A stretch of DNA of 64,000 nucleotides, from positions 112,644-176,643 of the forward strand of contig NZ_FMYV01000006.1 of assembly GCF_900102615.1 (NCBI RefSeq), read 5' to 3'. Shown here piece by piece: positions 25,699-34,740 of the stretch. The notes beneath the pieces are model-generated. The model was not told the origin of the DNA, searched no databases, and saw only the letters and a program-made list of their open reading frames with translations. Position 1 is the first letter of the stretch. Each line of letters begins with the position of its first letter. The position numbers and the translations under genes were made by a program. Source of the stretch: Geotoga petraea (GTDB taxonomy: Bacteria; Thermotogota; Thermotogae; Petrotogales; Petrotogaceae).

Positions 25699-27444
25699 AT
25701 GAATAAACCGATTTTAATCATAAAAAACAAAAAAATATACCTTTTTACAACTATAAAAATTATTATAAGTTCACTATCTTCTTTTTTCATTATTTACAAT
25801 ATTATATTGAAAAAAGATTTTATAAATTCCATTGTATATGATAATGGAAAAAATAGTTTTATTTTGCTTTCTTTAATAGGGGTATGTTATTTAATATCTT
25901 ATTTATCAAATATTATCAATAAAATATTTGATAAAAAAATGAAAGTTATATATAAAAAAGAAACTAAATCTCTGTTGATGAAAAAAATGAGTAATATTAA
26001 ATATGAGGTATTAGAAAATCAAAAAACACAAGATTTAGTAAAAAGATTAGAAAAAGCAGATGAAAAAGCCATTGATTTTATAAATATTATCAATGGTTTT
26101 ATTATGAGCATCATACAAATAGCAGGAACAATATACCTTTTGAAAGATTTAAATATATTTTTGATCATGCCTATATTATTTTTTTTGATTTTTGGAGTTT
26201 ATCTCAATCTAAAAGAAGGTAAAAATCTTTATGGATTTTGGTCTAAATACATGCGTAATGTTAGGAAATCAAATTACTATTCGGAAATTCTAACAGAAAG
26301 AGATTATGCTTTAGAAAAAAATATTTTTCAATATTCTAAATTTGTGAATCAAAAATTTAGAAAAGAATTTGATAAAGCAAGAGAAAACAATAAGAAGAAT
26401 GGATTAAAAAGATTTAAAATTCAAGCATTAACAGAAATTATATCTTTATCTTATACTTTTTTGTGTTTTATTTTATTACTTTTTCCATTAATGAGTAAAA
26501 CTATTACTGTTGGATATTACATTTCTATTGTAGAAGCTTTGAATAATTTATTTAACACTGTAAAATCATTGTTTTATAAATTACCAGAAGTTTCTGAGTA
26601 TAAATCGTTTATAAAAGATTTTGATATTTTCATGAAAAAAGAAGAAGAAAAAAATGAGTATAAAAAAAGAGTAAAAAATATAAAAAGTATTGATTTTAAA
26701 AATGTATGGTTTAAATATCCTGAAACAGATAATTTTATACTTAAAGATTGTAATTTTAGAATTGAACAAGATAAACATTATGCATTAGTTGGGCTGAATG
26801 GAGAAGGGAAGTCCACAATTATTAAACTGATTTTAGGACTTTATAATCCTTCAAAAGGAGATATTGTTGTTAATGATATCTATAATATTCGCGATTTGAA
26901 TTTAGACTGTTATAGAAAATTAATGGGGATAATATTTCAAGATCATACTAAATTCCCATTCAATATTGAAGAAAATATTAAAATTGGTAATATAGAAAAA
27001 GAAATAAAACTTGAAAAAATTGAAGAGATAATGAATAAAATAAATTCTCGAAATTTTCTTAATAATTATGATAAAAAAGAAAAAACTTTGTTGACTGTAA
27101 TTAACGAAAAAGGTATTGATTTATCGGGTGGAGAATGGCAAAAATTATTGTTGGCAAGATTATTGTTCGCTGATAAATCTTTTAATGTTTTAGACGAACC
27201 AACTTCAAGCATAGATCCAATTTCTGAATCAATCATATATGAGGTCTACAATAAAGAGCTAAAAGGTAAAATGACCCTTTTTATAACTCATAGATTAGCT
27301 TCAACTAAATTTGTAAATAAAATATTAGTTTTAAAAGATGGAAAGATAATTGAAGAAGGGAATCATAATTATTTGATGGGAATTAATGGAGAGTACAGTT
27401 TAATGTATAAAGAGCAAAGGAGATTATATGAAAAAAGAATATAA
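25699..27444 (+). CDS. ABC exporter half-transporter 1
   Basis: 581 residues with an N-terminal membrane domain and C-terminal ATPase: Walker A GLNGEGKST, signature DLSGGEWQKLLLARLLF, Walker B FNVLDEPTSSIDP and switch THRL. The SGGEWQK signature is shared with the next gene, whose start overlaps this one's end by 17 bp, so they are probably a heterodimer. There is no peptidase domain. Expected substrate: a peptide or hydrophobic compound of this locus. Confidence 0.9.
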   Translation: MNKPILIIKNKKIYLFTTIKIIISSLSSFFIIYNIILKKDFINSIVYDNGKNSFILLSLIGVCYLISYLSNIINKIFDKKMKVIYKKETKSLLMKKMSNIKYEVLENQKTQDLVKRLEKADEKAIDFINIINGFIMSIIQIAGTIYLLKDLNIFLIMPILFFLIFGVYLNLKEGKNLYGFWSKYMRNVRKSNYYSEILTERDYALEKNIFQYSKFVNQKFRKEFDKARENNKKNGLKRFKIQALTEIISLSYTFLCFILLLFPLMSKTITVGYYISIVEALNNLFNTVKSLFYKLPEVSEYKSFIKDFDIFMKKEEEKNEYKKRVKNIKSIDFKNVWFKYPETDNFILKDCNFRIEQDKHYALVGLNGEGKSTIIKLILGLYNPSKGDIVVNDIYNIRDLNLDCYRKLMGIIFQDHTKFPFNIEENIKIGNIEKEIKLEKIEEIMNKINSRNFLNNYDKKEKTLLTVINEKGIDLSGGEWQKLLLARLLFADKSFNVLDEPTSSIDPISESIIYEVYNKELKGKMTLFITHRLASTKFVNKILVLKDGKIIEEGNHNYLMGINGEYSLMYKEQRRLYEKRI

Positions 27445-29203
27445 TTTTTATAACACAATTTTTGAATCTCTAAAATTTGGATTTCCTTTACTAAAAAAAC
27501 AATTCATTATTATGCAAGTGGTTAGTTTGCTGTTTTATTCATTTCCCGTTGTTGGGATAATATTAAATAAAAATATTTTTGATTCTGTAAATATTCTTCC
27601 TGATAATACCAATAAATTACTTCCTTTGATATTCTTAATAACTATGTATTTTTTATATTTATTGATCAATAGATTTCATTTAATTTATTATACAAGATAC
27701 TTGCTTCAATACGGTAATATGCTTAAGTTTGAAAAACTTTCAAAAATCAAACTTCATGAAAAATGTGACGAAATAAATGGCGAAAAATATGAAGATTCTT
27801 CATTGTATAGAGAAATTTTAAAGGCAAGAAATGCTTCTCAAAATGTTTATAGGATAATCGAAATATTTATATATATAATTGGATTAAGTTTTGGGAGTGT
27901 ATTTATATTTTTAAATATTAAATCTTTTAATCCATATTTGTTGATATTCGTTTTATTAAATAGTTTTGCGATATTTTTTGAAAATTATATAACTGGAAAA
28001 AAGATAAGTCAATTTAAAATAAAGAATGCACAAAAAAATAGAGAGTTTGAAGGTATAAATGATTTATTTATTAAATATAACTCAAATAGGGAATTGAAAG
28101 TATTTAACATTATGACCTTTGTCAAGAATAAATGGAATGAAAAAATAAACTATCTTATTGAGGAAGAAAAACTCCTTAATAGGAGTCAAATTTTTTTGGT
28201 TATATTTTCTGAGATTATTAAATTTATATCTCAATTTGGAGCATACTTTTTAAGCGGTTATTTATTTATAAATCAAAAAATTAGTTTGGGTGAATTTACT
28301 GCAAGTTTAGTTGCTTTTTCAAGTCTTGTAAATTTTACAAACGAGTTTTTTGAACTAACCAGTTTTCTAAATAGATTTGTGTTTTTGGTAAAACCATTTT
28401 TTAATTTTATGAACATAAGACACAATAAAAGAAACGAAATTAAAGATAAAAAATTTAAAAACATAAAGCTTAATAACGTTAGTTTTATATATCCGAATAC
28501 AACTAAAAAGGCTGTTAATAACATAAACATTGAAATAAATAAAGGGGATAAAATAGCTTTAGTTGGAGAAAATGGTTCAGGAAAAAGTACTTTGATTAAG
28601 CTCATACTTGGATTATATACTCCAACAGAAGGTAATGTTTTATACAATGGGGAAAAAAGCAAAGGTATAGATAAAAAAGATTTGTATAGTGATAAATCTG
28701 TTGTGTTTCAAGATTTTAATAGATATTTTATGTCTGTTTATGAGAATGTTTTGATGGGAAATTATTGTGAAAAAAATAAACAAGAAATAGTTCAATCTCT
28801 AATAAAAAGTGGTTTTCCATTAAATAAATTTTCTTTGGAAGATAACTTAGGTAGAGATTTTGGAGGTATTGAATTATCTGGAGGAGAATGGCAAAAATTA
28901 TCAATAGCAAGAGGTTTTTTCAAAAGATCAGAAATGATAGTTTTTGATGAACCTACAAGTGCAATAGACCCTTTTCAAGAATCAAAACTTTATGAAAAAT
29001 TCTTTGAATTATTCAGCAAAAAAACTATGCTTTTGGTAACTCACAGATTAGGTGCGATTAAATTGGTAGATAAAATAATAGTACTAAATGATGGAAAAAT
29101 AATAGAAACTGGAACACATGAAGAATTGATAAATAGAAATGGATATTATAACAAATTATGGAGTTCTCAAACAAAATGGTATGATTTAAACTATGATAGT
29201 TAA
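27428..29203 (+). CDS. ABC exporter half-transporter 2
   Basis: 591 residues, with membrane domain then ATPase: Walker A GENGSGKST, signature ELSGGEWQKLSIARGFF, Walker B MIVFDEPTSAIDP, switch THRLG. It overlaps the previous gene by 17 bp, indicating coupled translation. It is the last intact gene of the module B operon; a truncated copy of the membrane protein from 22277-22957 follows, sharing the TAATG junction. Confidence 0.9.
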   Translation: MKKEYNFYNTIFESLKFGFPLLKKQFIIMQVVSLLFYSFPVVGIILNKNIFDSVNILPDNTNKLLPLIFLITMYFLYLLINRFHLIYYTRYLLQYGNMLKFEKLSKIKLHEKCDEINGEKYEDSSLYREILKARNASQNVYRIIEIFIYIIGLSFGSVFIFLNIKSFNPYLLIFVLLNSFAIFFENYITGKKISQFKIKNAQKNREFEGINDLFIKYNSNRELKVFNIMTFVKNKWNEKINYLIEEEKLLNRSQIFLVIFSEIIKFISQFGAYFLSGYLFINQKISLGEFTASLVAFSSLVNFTNEFFELTSFLNRFVFLVKPFFNFMNIRHNKRNEIKDKKFKNIKLNNVSFIYPNTTKKAVNNINIEINKGDKIALVGENGSGKSTLIKLILGLYTPTEGNVLYNGEKSKGIDKKDLYSDKSVVFQDFNRYFMSVYENVLMGNYCEKNKQEIVQSLIKSGFPLNKFSLEDNLGRDFGGIELSGGEWQKLSIARGFFKRSEMIVFDEPTSAIDPFQESKLYEKFFELFSKKTMLLVTHRLGAIKLVDKIIVLNDGKIIETGTHEELINRNGYYNKLWSSQTKWYDLNYDS

Positions 29204-29394
29204 TGATTTATAAAAAATCGTTGATAAGCTATGCATTTTATAAAAACATTGATTTAATGTATATAATATATTATTTAATAATATTAATTCTAATTAGCGT
29301 AAGTATATTCCGAGATGACAGAATAAACGTTATAAAATTAATAAATGTAGTAATAAACACACTGGTTATATATTCAATAGTAAGGTTAGTATAA
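29203..29394 (+). pseudogene. duplicated C-terminal fragment of membrane protein
   Basis: The 63-codon frame is almost identical to the last ~60 codons of the gene at 22277-22957 (YAFYKNIDLMYIIYYLI, then NVIKLINVVINTLVIYS). Nucleotide identity continues through the stop and the hairpin. Its ATG overlaps the exporter stop (TAATG), probably by chance of the joint. It marks a duplication or cassette junction and is unlikely to work alone. Confidence 0.85.
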
Positions 29395-29398
29395 AAAC

Positions 29399-29428
29399 AG
29401 GACGAGCTAATGATAGCTTGTCCTTTTA
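29399..29428 (+). terminator. duplicated terminator hairpin
   Basis: AGGACGAGCTA and TAGCTTGTCCT pair, followed by TTTT. It repeats the hairpin at 22958-22989 and overlaps the stop codon of the convergent TPR-like gene. Confidence 0.75.
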
Positions 29429-31017
29429 ATTATGTCAAGAAACAACTTTCTTTTATCTTTATCAAAACACCAAAAAGCAATAAAAGCAGTTCTGAAAAAC
29501 AACCCATTATCCATACAGAAGTTTTTAATTATTCTCTTCCATTCAACAGAATTGTCTGAATAGAATATATCTGGTAAATATTCTCTAAGAGAAAATCTGA
29601 AATCGATATGGTATCTTGAGTAATTTCTTAAAAAAATATTGAATAAACTTTGTTGTTCAGAATTTAGATCCAAATAAAAGTTAAAGAAATTATTTATTTT
29701 TTCTTTATTTCTCATTTCATTAAGAGCGTTTATTATGAGATCTTTTCTTCCCCCTAAAAAGCCAACAGGTTTAAAAATATCAATAAAAAACTTCTTTCTT
29801 TTGTTGTTGGTGTTATAGTAATCAAAACAGGTGGAATCATCTTTTATGTAATCAAACAAATATTTTAAATTAATGAAGTTTGGAGTTTCTATATAAGCCA
29901 TGTATGTTGAAAGAATAAATATTTTTCTTTTAATAAAAGGCAGTCTTGAATATTTCTTTTTTAGTGAATCAAATTTTATGTTTATATGATTTTTAAGTAA
30001 TTCATAATTTATTGCGTCTGGTTGATTGGCGTCGAATGAGATTTTAAGAGATGTTATTAAACTTTGTATTTCTTCAGATTTTATTTCTGACTTTTTGTTT
30101 CTTATAATTTCATTATAAATATCATTATAATTAAAGCTATTTTTTGAGTCTAAATTATAATAGTGTTTTTTTAAATGATATCTAAGGTTTTTTGAATTTT
30201 TATAAACCATGTTATCTAATTTTTCATAAAACTTGTTAAAATGTTTTATTTTATTAATTGAATATAGATAAAGATAGTAATATTCAAGATAATTTACATC
30301 TTTTTCTTCTCTTTTGATGTGACAGATTGTATCAAAATCTTGATCCAAAAAGTTTAATCCCCCGATATAATAACCATCATAATATTCAAGTTTTTTGCAT
30401 TGTTTTTTAGCAAGTTTGAAATTATGATTTCTAATATTCCAGGTTGAATCGTTCAACGCTACTGATATAGCAGTTGGATGAGGGTATGATAAAGCTATTT
30501 CAAAAGCTCTGTCATATATTTCAAATGCTTCTTCATGTTCTCCTGCTTTCGTTTTCTTTCTTGCTTGAGCAAAATATTTAAAAGGTTTGTTTGCTAAATC
30601 TTTTTTGTGGTTGTGACTCCAAGCTCTCAAAGTCTTGTAATTCCTATCATATATTGAGTTTTTAACACTAATAAGGATAGTTGAAATATTACCTCTAAGA
30701 AGTTCAGGTATATTTTTAAAATTATCCACTAGATAGTTATAGTATTTTTTAATATTATCTAAGTCTTTTATATTAATATAACTTTGTAGTAAGGAAGAAA
30801 TAGATAAAAACCTCAAAGAATTATTATCTGTTGAATCTATTATTTTTTCTAAAAAAATAAAAGTATCTTCATGTTTTCTCAGCCAAGAAAGCTTTCTGCT
30901 TTTATAGAAATAAACAAAATCTTCTCTATCGTCATTTTCAATAAGAAAATTCAAAAAAGGTTTTGAATATCTCCCGTATGAAATTATCTCAAGTAAACTG
31001 TTTGTATTTAAAATCAT
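29407..31017 (-). CDS. TPR-like protein, candidate peptide-responsive regulator
   Basis: This intact 536-residue protein is the full-length paralogue of the transposon-split gene (13237-14585 plus 1700-2045). It starts LLEIISYGRYSKPFLNFL, continues in paired helices with a recognisable TPR-like unit (AGEHEEAFEIYDRAFEIALS), and ends with the conserved IAFWCFDKDKRKLFLDII. No helix-turn-helix, enzyme motif or membrane helix is visible. Both family members are divergent from small secreted peptide operons. Rap and other RRNPP proteins sense peptides through TPR domains, so a peptide-sensing role is plausible, but membership of that family is not shown. Confidence 0.6.
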   Translation of the reverse strand: MILNTNSLLEIISYGRYSKPFLNFLIENDDREDFVYFYKSRKLSWLRKHEDTFIFLEKIIDSTDNNSLRFLSISSLLQSYINIKDLDNIKKYYNYLVDNFKNIPELLRGNISTILISVKNSIYDRNYKTLRAWSHNHKKDLANKPFKYFAQARKKTKAGEHEEAFEIYDRAFEIALSYPHPTAISVALNDSTWNIRNHNFKLAKKQCKKLEYYDGYYIGGLNFLDQDFDTICHIKREEKDVNYLEYYYLYLYSINKIKHFNKFYEKLDNMVYKNSKNLRYHLKKHYYNLDSKNSFNYNDIYNEIIRNKKSEIKSEEIQSLITSLKISFDANQPDAINYELLKNHINIKFDSLKKKYSRLPFIKRKIFILSTYMAYIETPNFINLKYLFDYIKDDSTCFDYYNTNNKRKKFFIDIFKPVGFLGGRKDLIINALNEMRNKEKINNFFNFYLDLNSEQQSLFNIFLRNYSRYHIDFRFSLREYLPDIFYSDNSVEWKRIIKNFCMDNGLFFRTAFIAFWCFDKDKRKLFLDIIKRTSYH

Positions 31018-31082
31018 TAATATACACCCACAATATATTTATATCTATATTTATTTTAGCATATTGAAATGGTTACCGAATA

Positions 31083-31410
31083 AAATTCAATTGATTTTAT
31101 ATGTTTATTATTTATTATAAACTATATTATAGAAAATATTTACAAAAAAGTTAATCAAAATAAATAATCAGAAACTCAATATTCAGAGTAGTTTACTCTC
31201 AACACGGATTCGAAACAAAACAGCTAATCTATATATCATAGCAATTACAGAGATTTCACAAAGTTCAAAAAAATTAATTGATCAACATTTCATTTTGTAA
31301 CATTTGTGACCCTTTATAGATAAGGTTTTCAGAAGGTCATTTTCAATTTTGATGTCATATAGATTTCTGTATAATTATAGTAATAAAAATATCTGGCCAG
31401 ATAAAATAAA
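31083..31410 (+). repeat. promoter module C (third copy)
   Basis: This copy matches A and B across about 250 bp and shares the leader with ATCTGGCCAGAT with A. TATAAT is at 31370-31375. It drives the secreted-protein/CPBP operon and lies between that operon and the divergent TPR-like gene. Confidence 0.9.
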
Positions 31411-31430
31411 AAAATAAAGGAGAGATATTT

Positions 31431-31829
31431 ATGAAAAAAGTAATTTTGATAGTGGCAATAATGGTTATTAGTATTAGTATTTTCAGTATTGATAAATCCT
31501 ATGAACCAACTCCAGCGCCAAACGCTGCAGCTGTTTTAAGAGTATGGGAAGAAAATACTATAGTAAGTCAAGAAACTAAACATAAAGATGTTTATTTTAG
31601 TGTAACTGGTAGAATAAGTGTGAATTTAGGATTTATAGTAATAGAATTAGAAGCTGAAGCCGGAACAACAAAAACTATTTATTATGAAGTTACTGAATGG
31701 CATAGAGAAACTTTTAGAGAGGTCTGGATCGCAGGAAATATAGATGATGATATTATTGATCCAACAAATCCAAGAACTGTTATAGAAAAAATTGGTGATG
31801 ATTATTATACTACACGTAAAATAAAATAA
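31431..31829 (+). CDS. small exported protein (132 aa), unknown
   Basis: ATG 31431 has a GGAGAG site. The N-terminus is a signal peptide (MKKVILIVAIMVISISIF) with likely cleavage near residue 20. The mature part begins YEPTPAPNAAAVLRVWEEN and is beta-rich (VYFSVTGRISVNLGFIVIEL), ending with basic TTRKIK. No cysteine is present. A terminator follows, then two CPBP membrane proteases, giving the same peptide-terminator-processing order seen in the radical SAM locus. It could be a toxin, signal or surface protein; I do not recognise it. Confidence 0.65.
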   Translation: MKKVILIVAIMVISISIFSIDKSYEPTPAPNAAAVLRVWEENTIVSQETKHKDVYFSVTGRISVNLGFIVIELEAEAGTTKTIYYEVTEWHRETFREVWIAGNIDDDIIDPTNPRTVIEKIGDDYYTTRKIK

Positions 31830-31834
31830 AAATT

Positions 31835-31860
31835 AAGCCTTATATTTTGTAAGGCTTTTT
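31835..31860 (+). terminator. intercistronic terminator after exported protein
   Basis: Stem AAGCCTTA / TAAGGCTT with a 7-base loop, followed by T5. It lies between the exported protein gene and the CPBP protease genes, so the latter are probably read at reduced level. Confidence 0.8.
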
Positions 31861-31874
31861 AAAAAGGAGAACTT

Positions 31875-32570
31875 ATGGATAAAAAAATTTTCTTGTTAAT
31901 AATATTATTTTTGGTTTCAGTGAAGATTATCAATTTATTTTTCCCTTACAAAATTATTATGATTTTTTTTATATTTATATTATTTTATTTTTTATATAAG
32001 AACAAAAAATATCTAAAAATGATTTCATTTTCTTGGATAGAAAAAAGTAAAATAGTAAAAGCAACATTTGAAATAATTATTTATACATTCATAGCACTTT
32101 TTATTTCGTTTTTTCTTGAATATTTAGCAGGTTTGAACAATAATGTTTTTGACATATTATCAAAAGAAAGAGAGTTTATTAGAGTTATTACATCTTTTAA
32201 TATTAAATCTATTGAGATTCCTTTTTTTGAAATGGATAATACTTTTATAAACACTATGGATTATATTTTATCTCTACTTATTTTACCAATAATGGCTATT
32301 TATGAAGAAGTTCTTTTTAGAGGGGTAATATATGGGCTTTTGAAAAAACATTTTAAGATAAATATTATCATTTCTGTATTAATTACTTCAATATTATTTA
32401 CACTTTTTCATTTGAGATTTACTTATATGGGGATTATAGATTTGATAATTGTAAGTGCTTTTTTTAATTATATATATATAAGAAAACAAAATTTATTATA
32501 CCCAATAATAGTTCATCTTTTATATAATATTTTCGGATTATTTGTGGTAGCTTTAAGTATCTTAAATTAG
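31875..32570 (+). CDS. CPBP-family intramembrane metalloprotease
   Basis: A 231-residue membrane protein with the CPBP (Abi) signature: YEEVLFRGVIYGLL (EExxxR), LFTLFHLRF (FxxxH) and PIIVHLLYN (HxxxN). These proteins include CAAX-type proteases, bacteriocin immunity proteins (SkkI, PlnI) and signal-peptide processing enzymes. It follows the exported protein and is followed 13 bp later by a close paralogue, so processing of or immunity to that protein is a reasonable guess. Confidence 0.85.
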   Translation: MDKKIFLLIILFLVSVKIINLFFPYKIIMIFFIFILFYFLYKNKKYLKMISFSWIEKSKIVKATFEIIIYTFIALFISFFLEYLAGLNNNVFDILSKEREFIRVITSFNIKSIEIPFFEMDNTFINTMDYILSLLILPIMAIYEEVLFRGVIYGLLKKHFKINIIISVLITSILFTLFHLRFTYMGIIDLIIVSAFFNYIYIRKQNLLYPIIVHLLYNIFGLFVVALSILN

Positions 32571-32583
32571 TAAAGGAGTATTT

Positions 32584-33273
32584 ATGGATAAAAAAATATT
32601 TTTGTTTTTAATTGTATTATTTTTGGTCATACAAAAAATAATATCTGTAATTGTACCATATAATTTGTTTATGTATGTTTTAATAGGAGCTTTTTTTTAT
32701 TTTTTATATAAAAGCAAAAAATACCTAAAAATGATTTCATTTTCTTGGGTAGAAAAAAACAGAATATTTAAGTTTGTATTTGAAGTTATTTTATACACTG
32801 TTATTTTATATTTAATTATTTTTGTTTATCAGTGGTTATTGAGTTTAAACGATAATTTATTTTATTTTTTTAACTTCAACTGGGATATTATAAACAATAT
32901 TTCGACTTTGAACCTTCAAAAAATAGAAATGCAAATATTTGATAAAACCAATATTATTATAAAAAATATAGATATTATTTTGTCTATAATTTATATCCCA
33001 ATAGCTATTATATATGAAGAAATATTATTTAGAGGGGTAATATACGGTTTTTTAAAAAAATATTTGAAATTTAATACATTAATATCTATATTTATAACTT
33101 CTATACTATTTTCGTTTATGCATTCTAATAGTATTAATATTATAGATTTTTTGAATATTTTCATCTTGGGTATGTTTCTTAACTATATATATATAAAAAA
33201 AGAAAATATTTTATATCCAATAATGATTCATTTTGTATATAATTCATTAATATTGATCTTTTTATATATTTAG
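32584..33273 (+). CDS. CPBP-family intramembrane metalloprotease (paralogue)
   Basis: 229 residues, tandem paralogue of the previous gene; both start MDKKIF and share KYLKMISFSWVEK. Motifs: YEEILFRGVIYGFL, LFSFMHSN and PIMIHFVYN. All three catalytic motif groups are intact, so it is probably active. It is cotranscribed with the preceding gene. Confidence 0.85.
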   Translation: MDKKIFLFLIVLFLVIQKIISVIVPYNLFMYVLIGAFFYFLYKSKKYLKMISFSWVEKNRIFKFVFEVILYTVILYLIIFVYQWLLSLNDNLFYFFNFNWDIINNISTLNLQKIEMQIFDKTNIIIKNIDIILSIIYIPIAIIYEEILFRGVIYGFLKKYLKFNTLISIFITSILFSFMHSNSINIIDFLNIFILGMFLNYIYIKKENILYPIMIHFVYNSLILIFLYI

Positions 33274-33334
33274 CTTATTTATTTTTATTTTCAAATTATT
33301 ATTAAAAAAAGAAGAAATATATTGGGGGGGTTAG

Positions 33335-33958
33335 ATGAATAAACTAACAAGAATTACTATTTTTATTGCAAGTTATTTATTGATTAATTATTTATTTTCA
33401 GAAAATTTTATAGATAATAACTTTTTGTTGTCTATGATTTTGATTATAACTATTAATCTTTCTTATATTTTTTTATTAAAGAAATTTTATATAGAAAAGT
33501 ATAATGTTTATTTGGATTATACGGGATATGGTAGTGTGTAGAAATCTTTTTTTCATGGATTTATAATTTTCGTTATTTTTGACATTACCTCATCACTTTT
33601 ATTTATGCTATTTAAATATGAATCTGTATTGAATTTAGAAACCTACAATACTCAAATTAATTTAGTTTTAGATTTTATATTGAGTATTTTAATTATTTTC
33701 ATTCAATTAATATTTCTGGAATTATTGTCAAGATCAGTAATTTTTGAAGAATTAAAAAATAAAGGGGTTAAAGTAATAACATCAGCTATTTTAGTTTCTT
33801 TAATATATATGACATTTTTTATCATGCCTTCATCTCCAGTATTCATTATAAGTACATTTTTTGTGTCACTTGTGGCAACATATTGTTATTCAGAAAAAGG
33901 TTTGGTTAGCTCTATAACTTTTACATTTTTAACTCTGATATTTTCATTACCTTTATAA
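33335..33958 (+). pseudogene. CPBP-like gene with one in-frame TAG
   Basis: A GGGGGGG ribosome site precedes ATG 33335. The frame is open for 207 codons except for a single TAG at 33539-33541 (codon 69); after it the same frame continues KSFFHGFIIFVIFDIT to the stop at 33958. The hydrophobic layout is that of the CPBP neighbours, but the catalytic EExxxR is replaced by LLSRSVIFEE. It is either a recently inactivated gene or a non-catalytic homologue in which only a short version is made. Confidence 0.7.
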
Positions 33959-33970
33959 TAAAAAGTAAAA

Positions 33971-33988
33971 AAAGGCGAAAGCCTTTTT
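33971..33988 (+). terminator. GAAA-loop terminator
   Basis: AAAGGC-GAAA-GCCTTT followed by TT. It lies downstream of the interrupted CPBP-like gene. Confidence 0.7.
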
Positions 33989-34010
33989 GGCATTTAGCAG
34001 GAGGAAGAAT

Positions 34011-34568
34011 ATGGACATAAAAAAGAACGGATTTGAGATATTGTTATACACATTGTCAGTATTGCTTATGGTTTTTGTATCGAACTTGTATGTTTTAATA
34101 CCAGCTTTGCTTATAGTTATTATTTCTTATTTTATAAAAAACAAAAGTTTCAAAAAAATTATGAGTTTCAACAGCAAAAGATGGGGTAAAAGGTTTTTAA
34201 TAGGTCTTATTCTTCTTGTAGTTACGATAGGATATTTTTTTGTTCAAACAGATAATGTGTCTGAAATAAATTCAAAAGATATTTTTATATGGTTAATAAT
34301 ATTTCCATTTATAAATGAAATGATATTCAGGGTAATGGTAATAAACATTATAGAAAAAGAAAAATACTTTTGGGTATTCAATATAATACAATCTTTGGTG
34401 TTTGTATTTTCGTTGATAAACCTTGATTTTTATAACAAAGATTATTTTTTAACATTTTTATTGGCATTTATAGCAGGATGGGTTTATAAAGAAGATAAAA
34501 GTTTTTATAAAATATTCTTTTTGGATATGGCTATTAGTTTTGGAATTTTATTACTAAATTATCTATAA
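34011..34568 (+). CDS. degenerate CPBP-like membrane protein
   Basis: ATG 34011 (MDIKKNGFEILLYT) follows AGGAGGAAGAAT and is preferred over an ATG at 33987. The product is 185 residues with about six membrane segments. The motif position reads FINEMIFRVMVI, keeping only one glutamate and the arginine of EExxxR, and the histidine motifs are absent. It is likely a non-catalytic relative of the CPBP proteases upstream, perhaps with an immunity role. Confidence 0.6.
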   Translation: MDIKKNGFEILLYTLSVLLMVFVSNLYVLIPALLIVIISYFIKNKSFKKIMSFNSKRWGKRFLIGLILLVVTIGYFFVQTDNVSEINSKDIFIWLIIFPFINEMIFRVMVINIIEKEKYFWVFNIIQSLVFVFSLINLDFYNKDYFLTFLLAFIAGWVYKEDKSFYKIFFLDMAISFGILLLNYL

Positions 34569-34740
34569 GATTTAGGAGGATTACCATGAATGGATAACTA
34601 TAATAAAATGGTAATAGTTATTGGGATAAAAATATTTGGTTTTTTAATAGCAGATTTTGGAAAAATCAAAGATAATTTGGGTGGATATTATAAGCAACTA
34701 TATATTTGGACTTTTCTGGTTATGTTTCAAAAATTAAAAT
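34569..34740. other. gap with a possible 44-codon hydrophobic frame
   Basis: A good ribosome site (TTTAGGAGGATTACC) precedes ATGAATGGATAA, which encodes only three residues. A 44-codon frame (34608-34742, starting MVIVIGIKIFGFLIADFGKI) follows but lacks a ribosome site of its own. It may be a degraded small membrane protein gene. I do not claim it is expressed. Confidence 0.3.

Noticed and set aside
21501..31410. CRISPR array or transposon copies as explanation for the three modules
   Set aside because: The repeats are few, long, single-copy per site and end at promoters; no transposase, spacer pattern or target duplication accompanies them.
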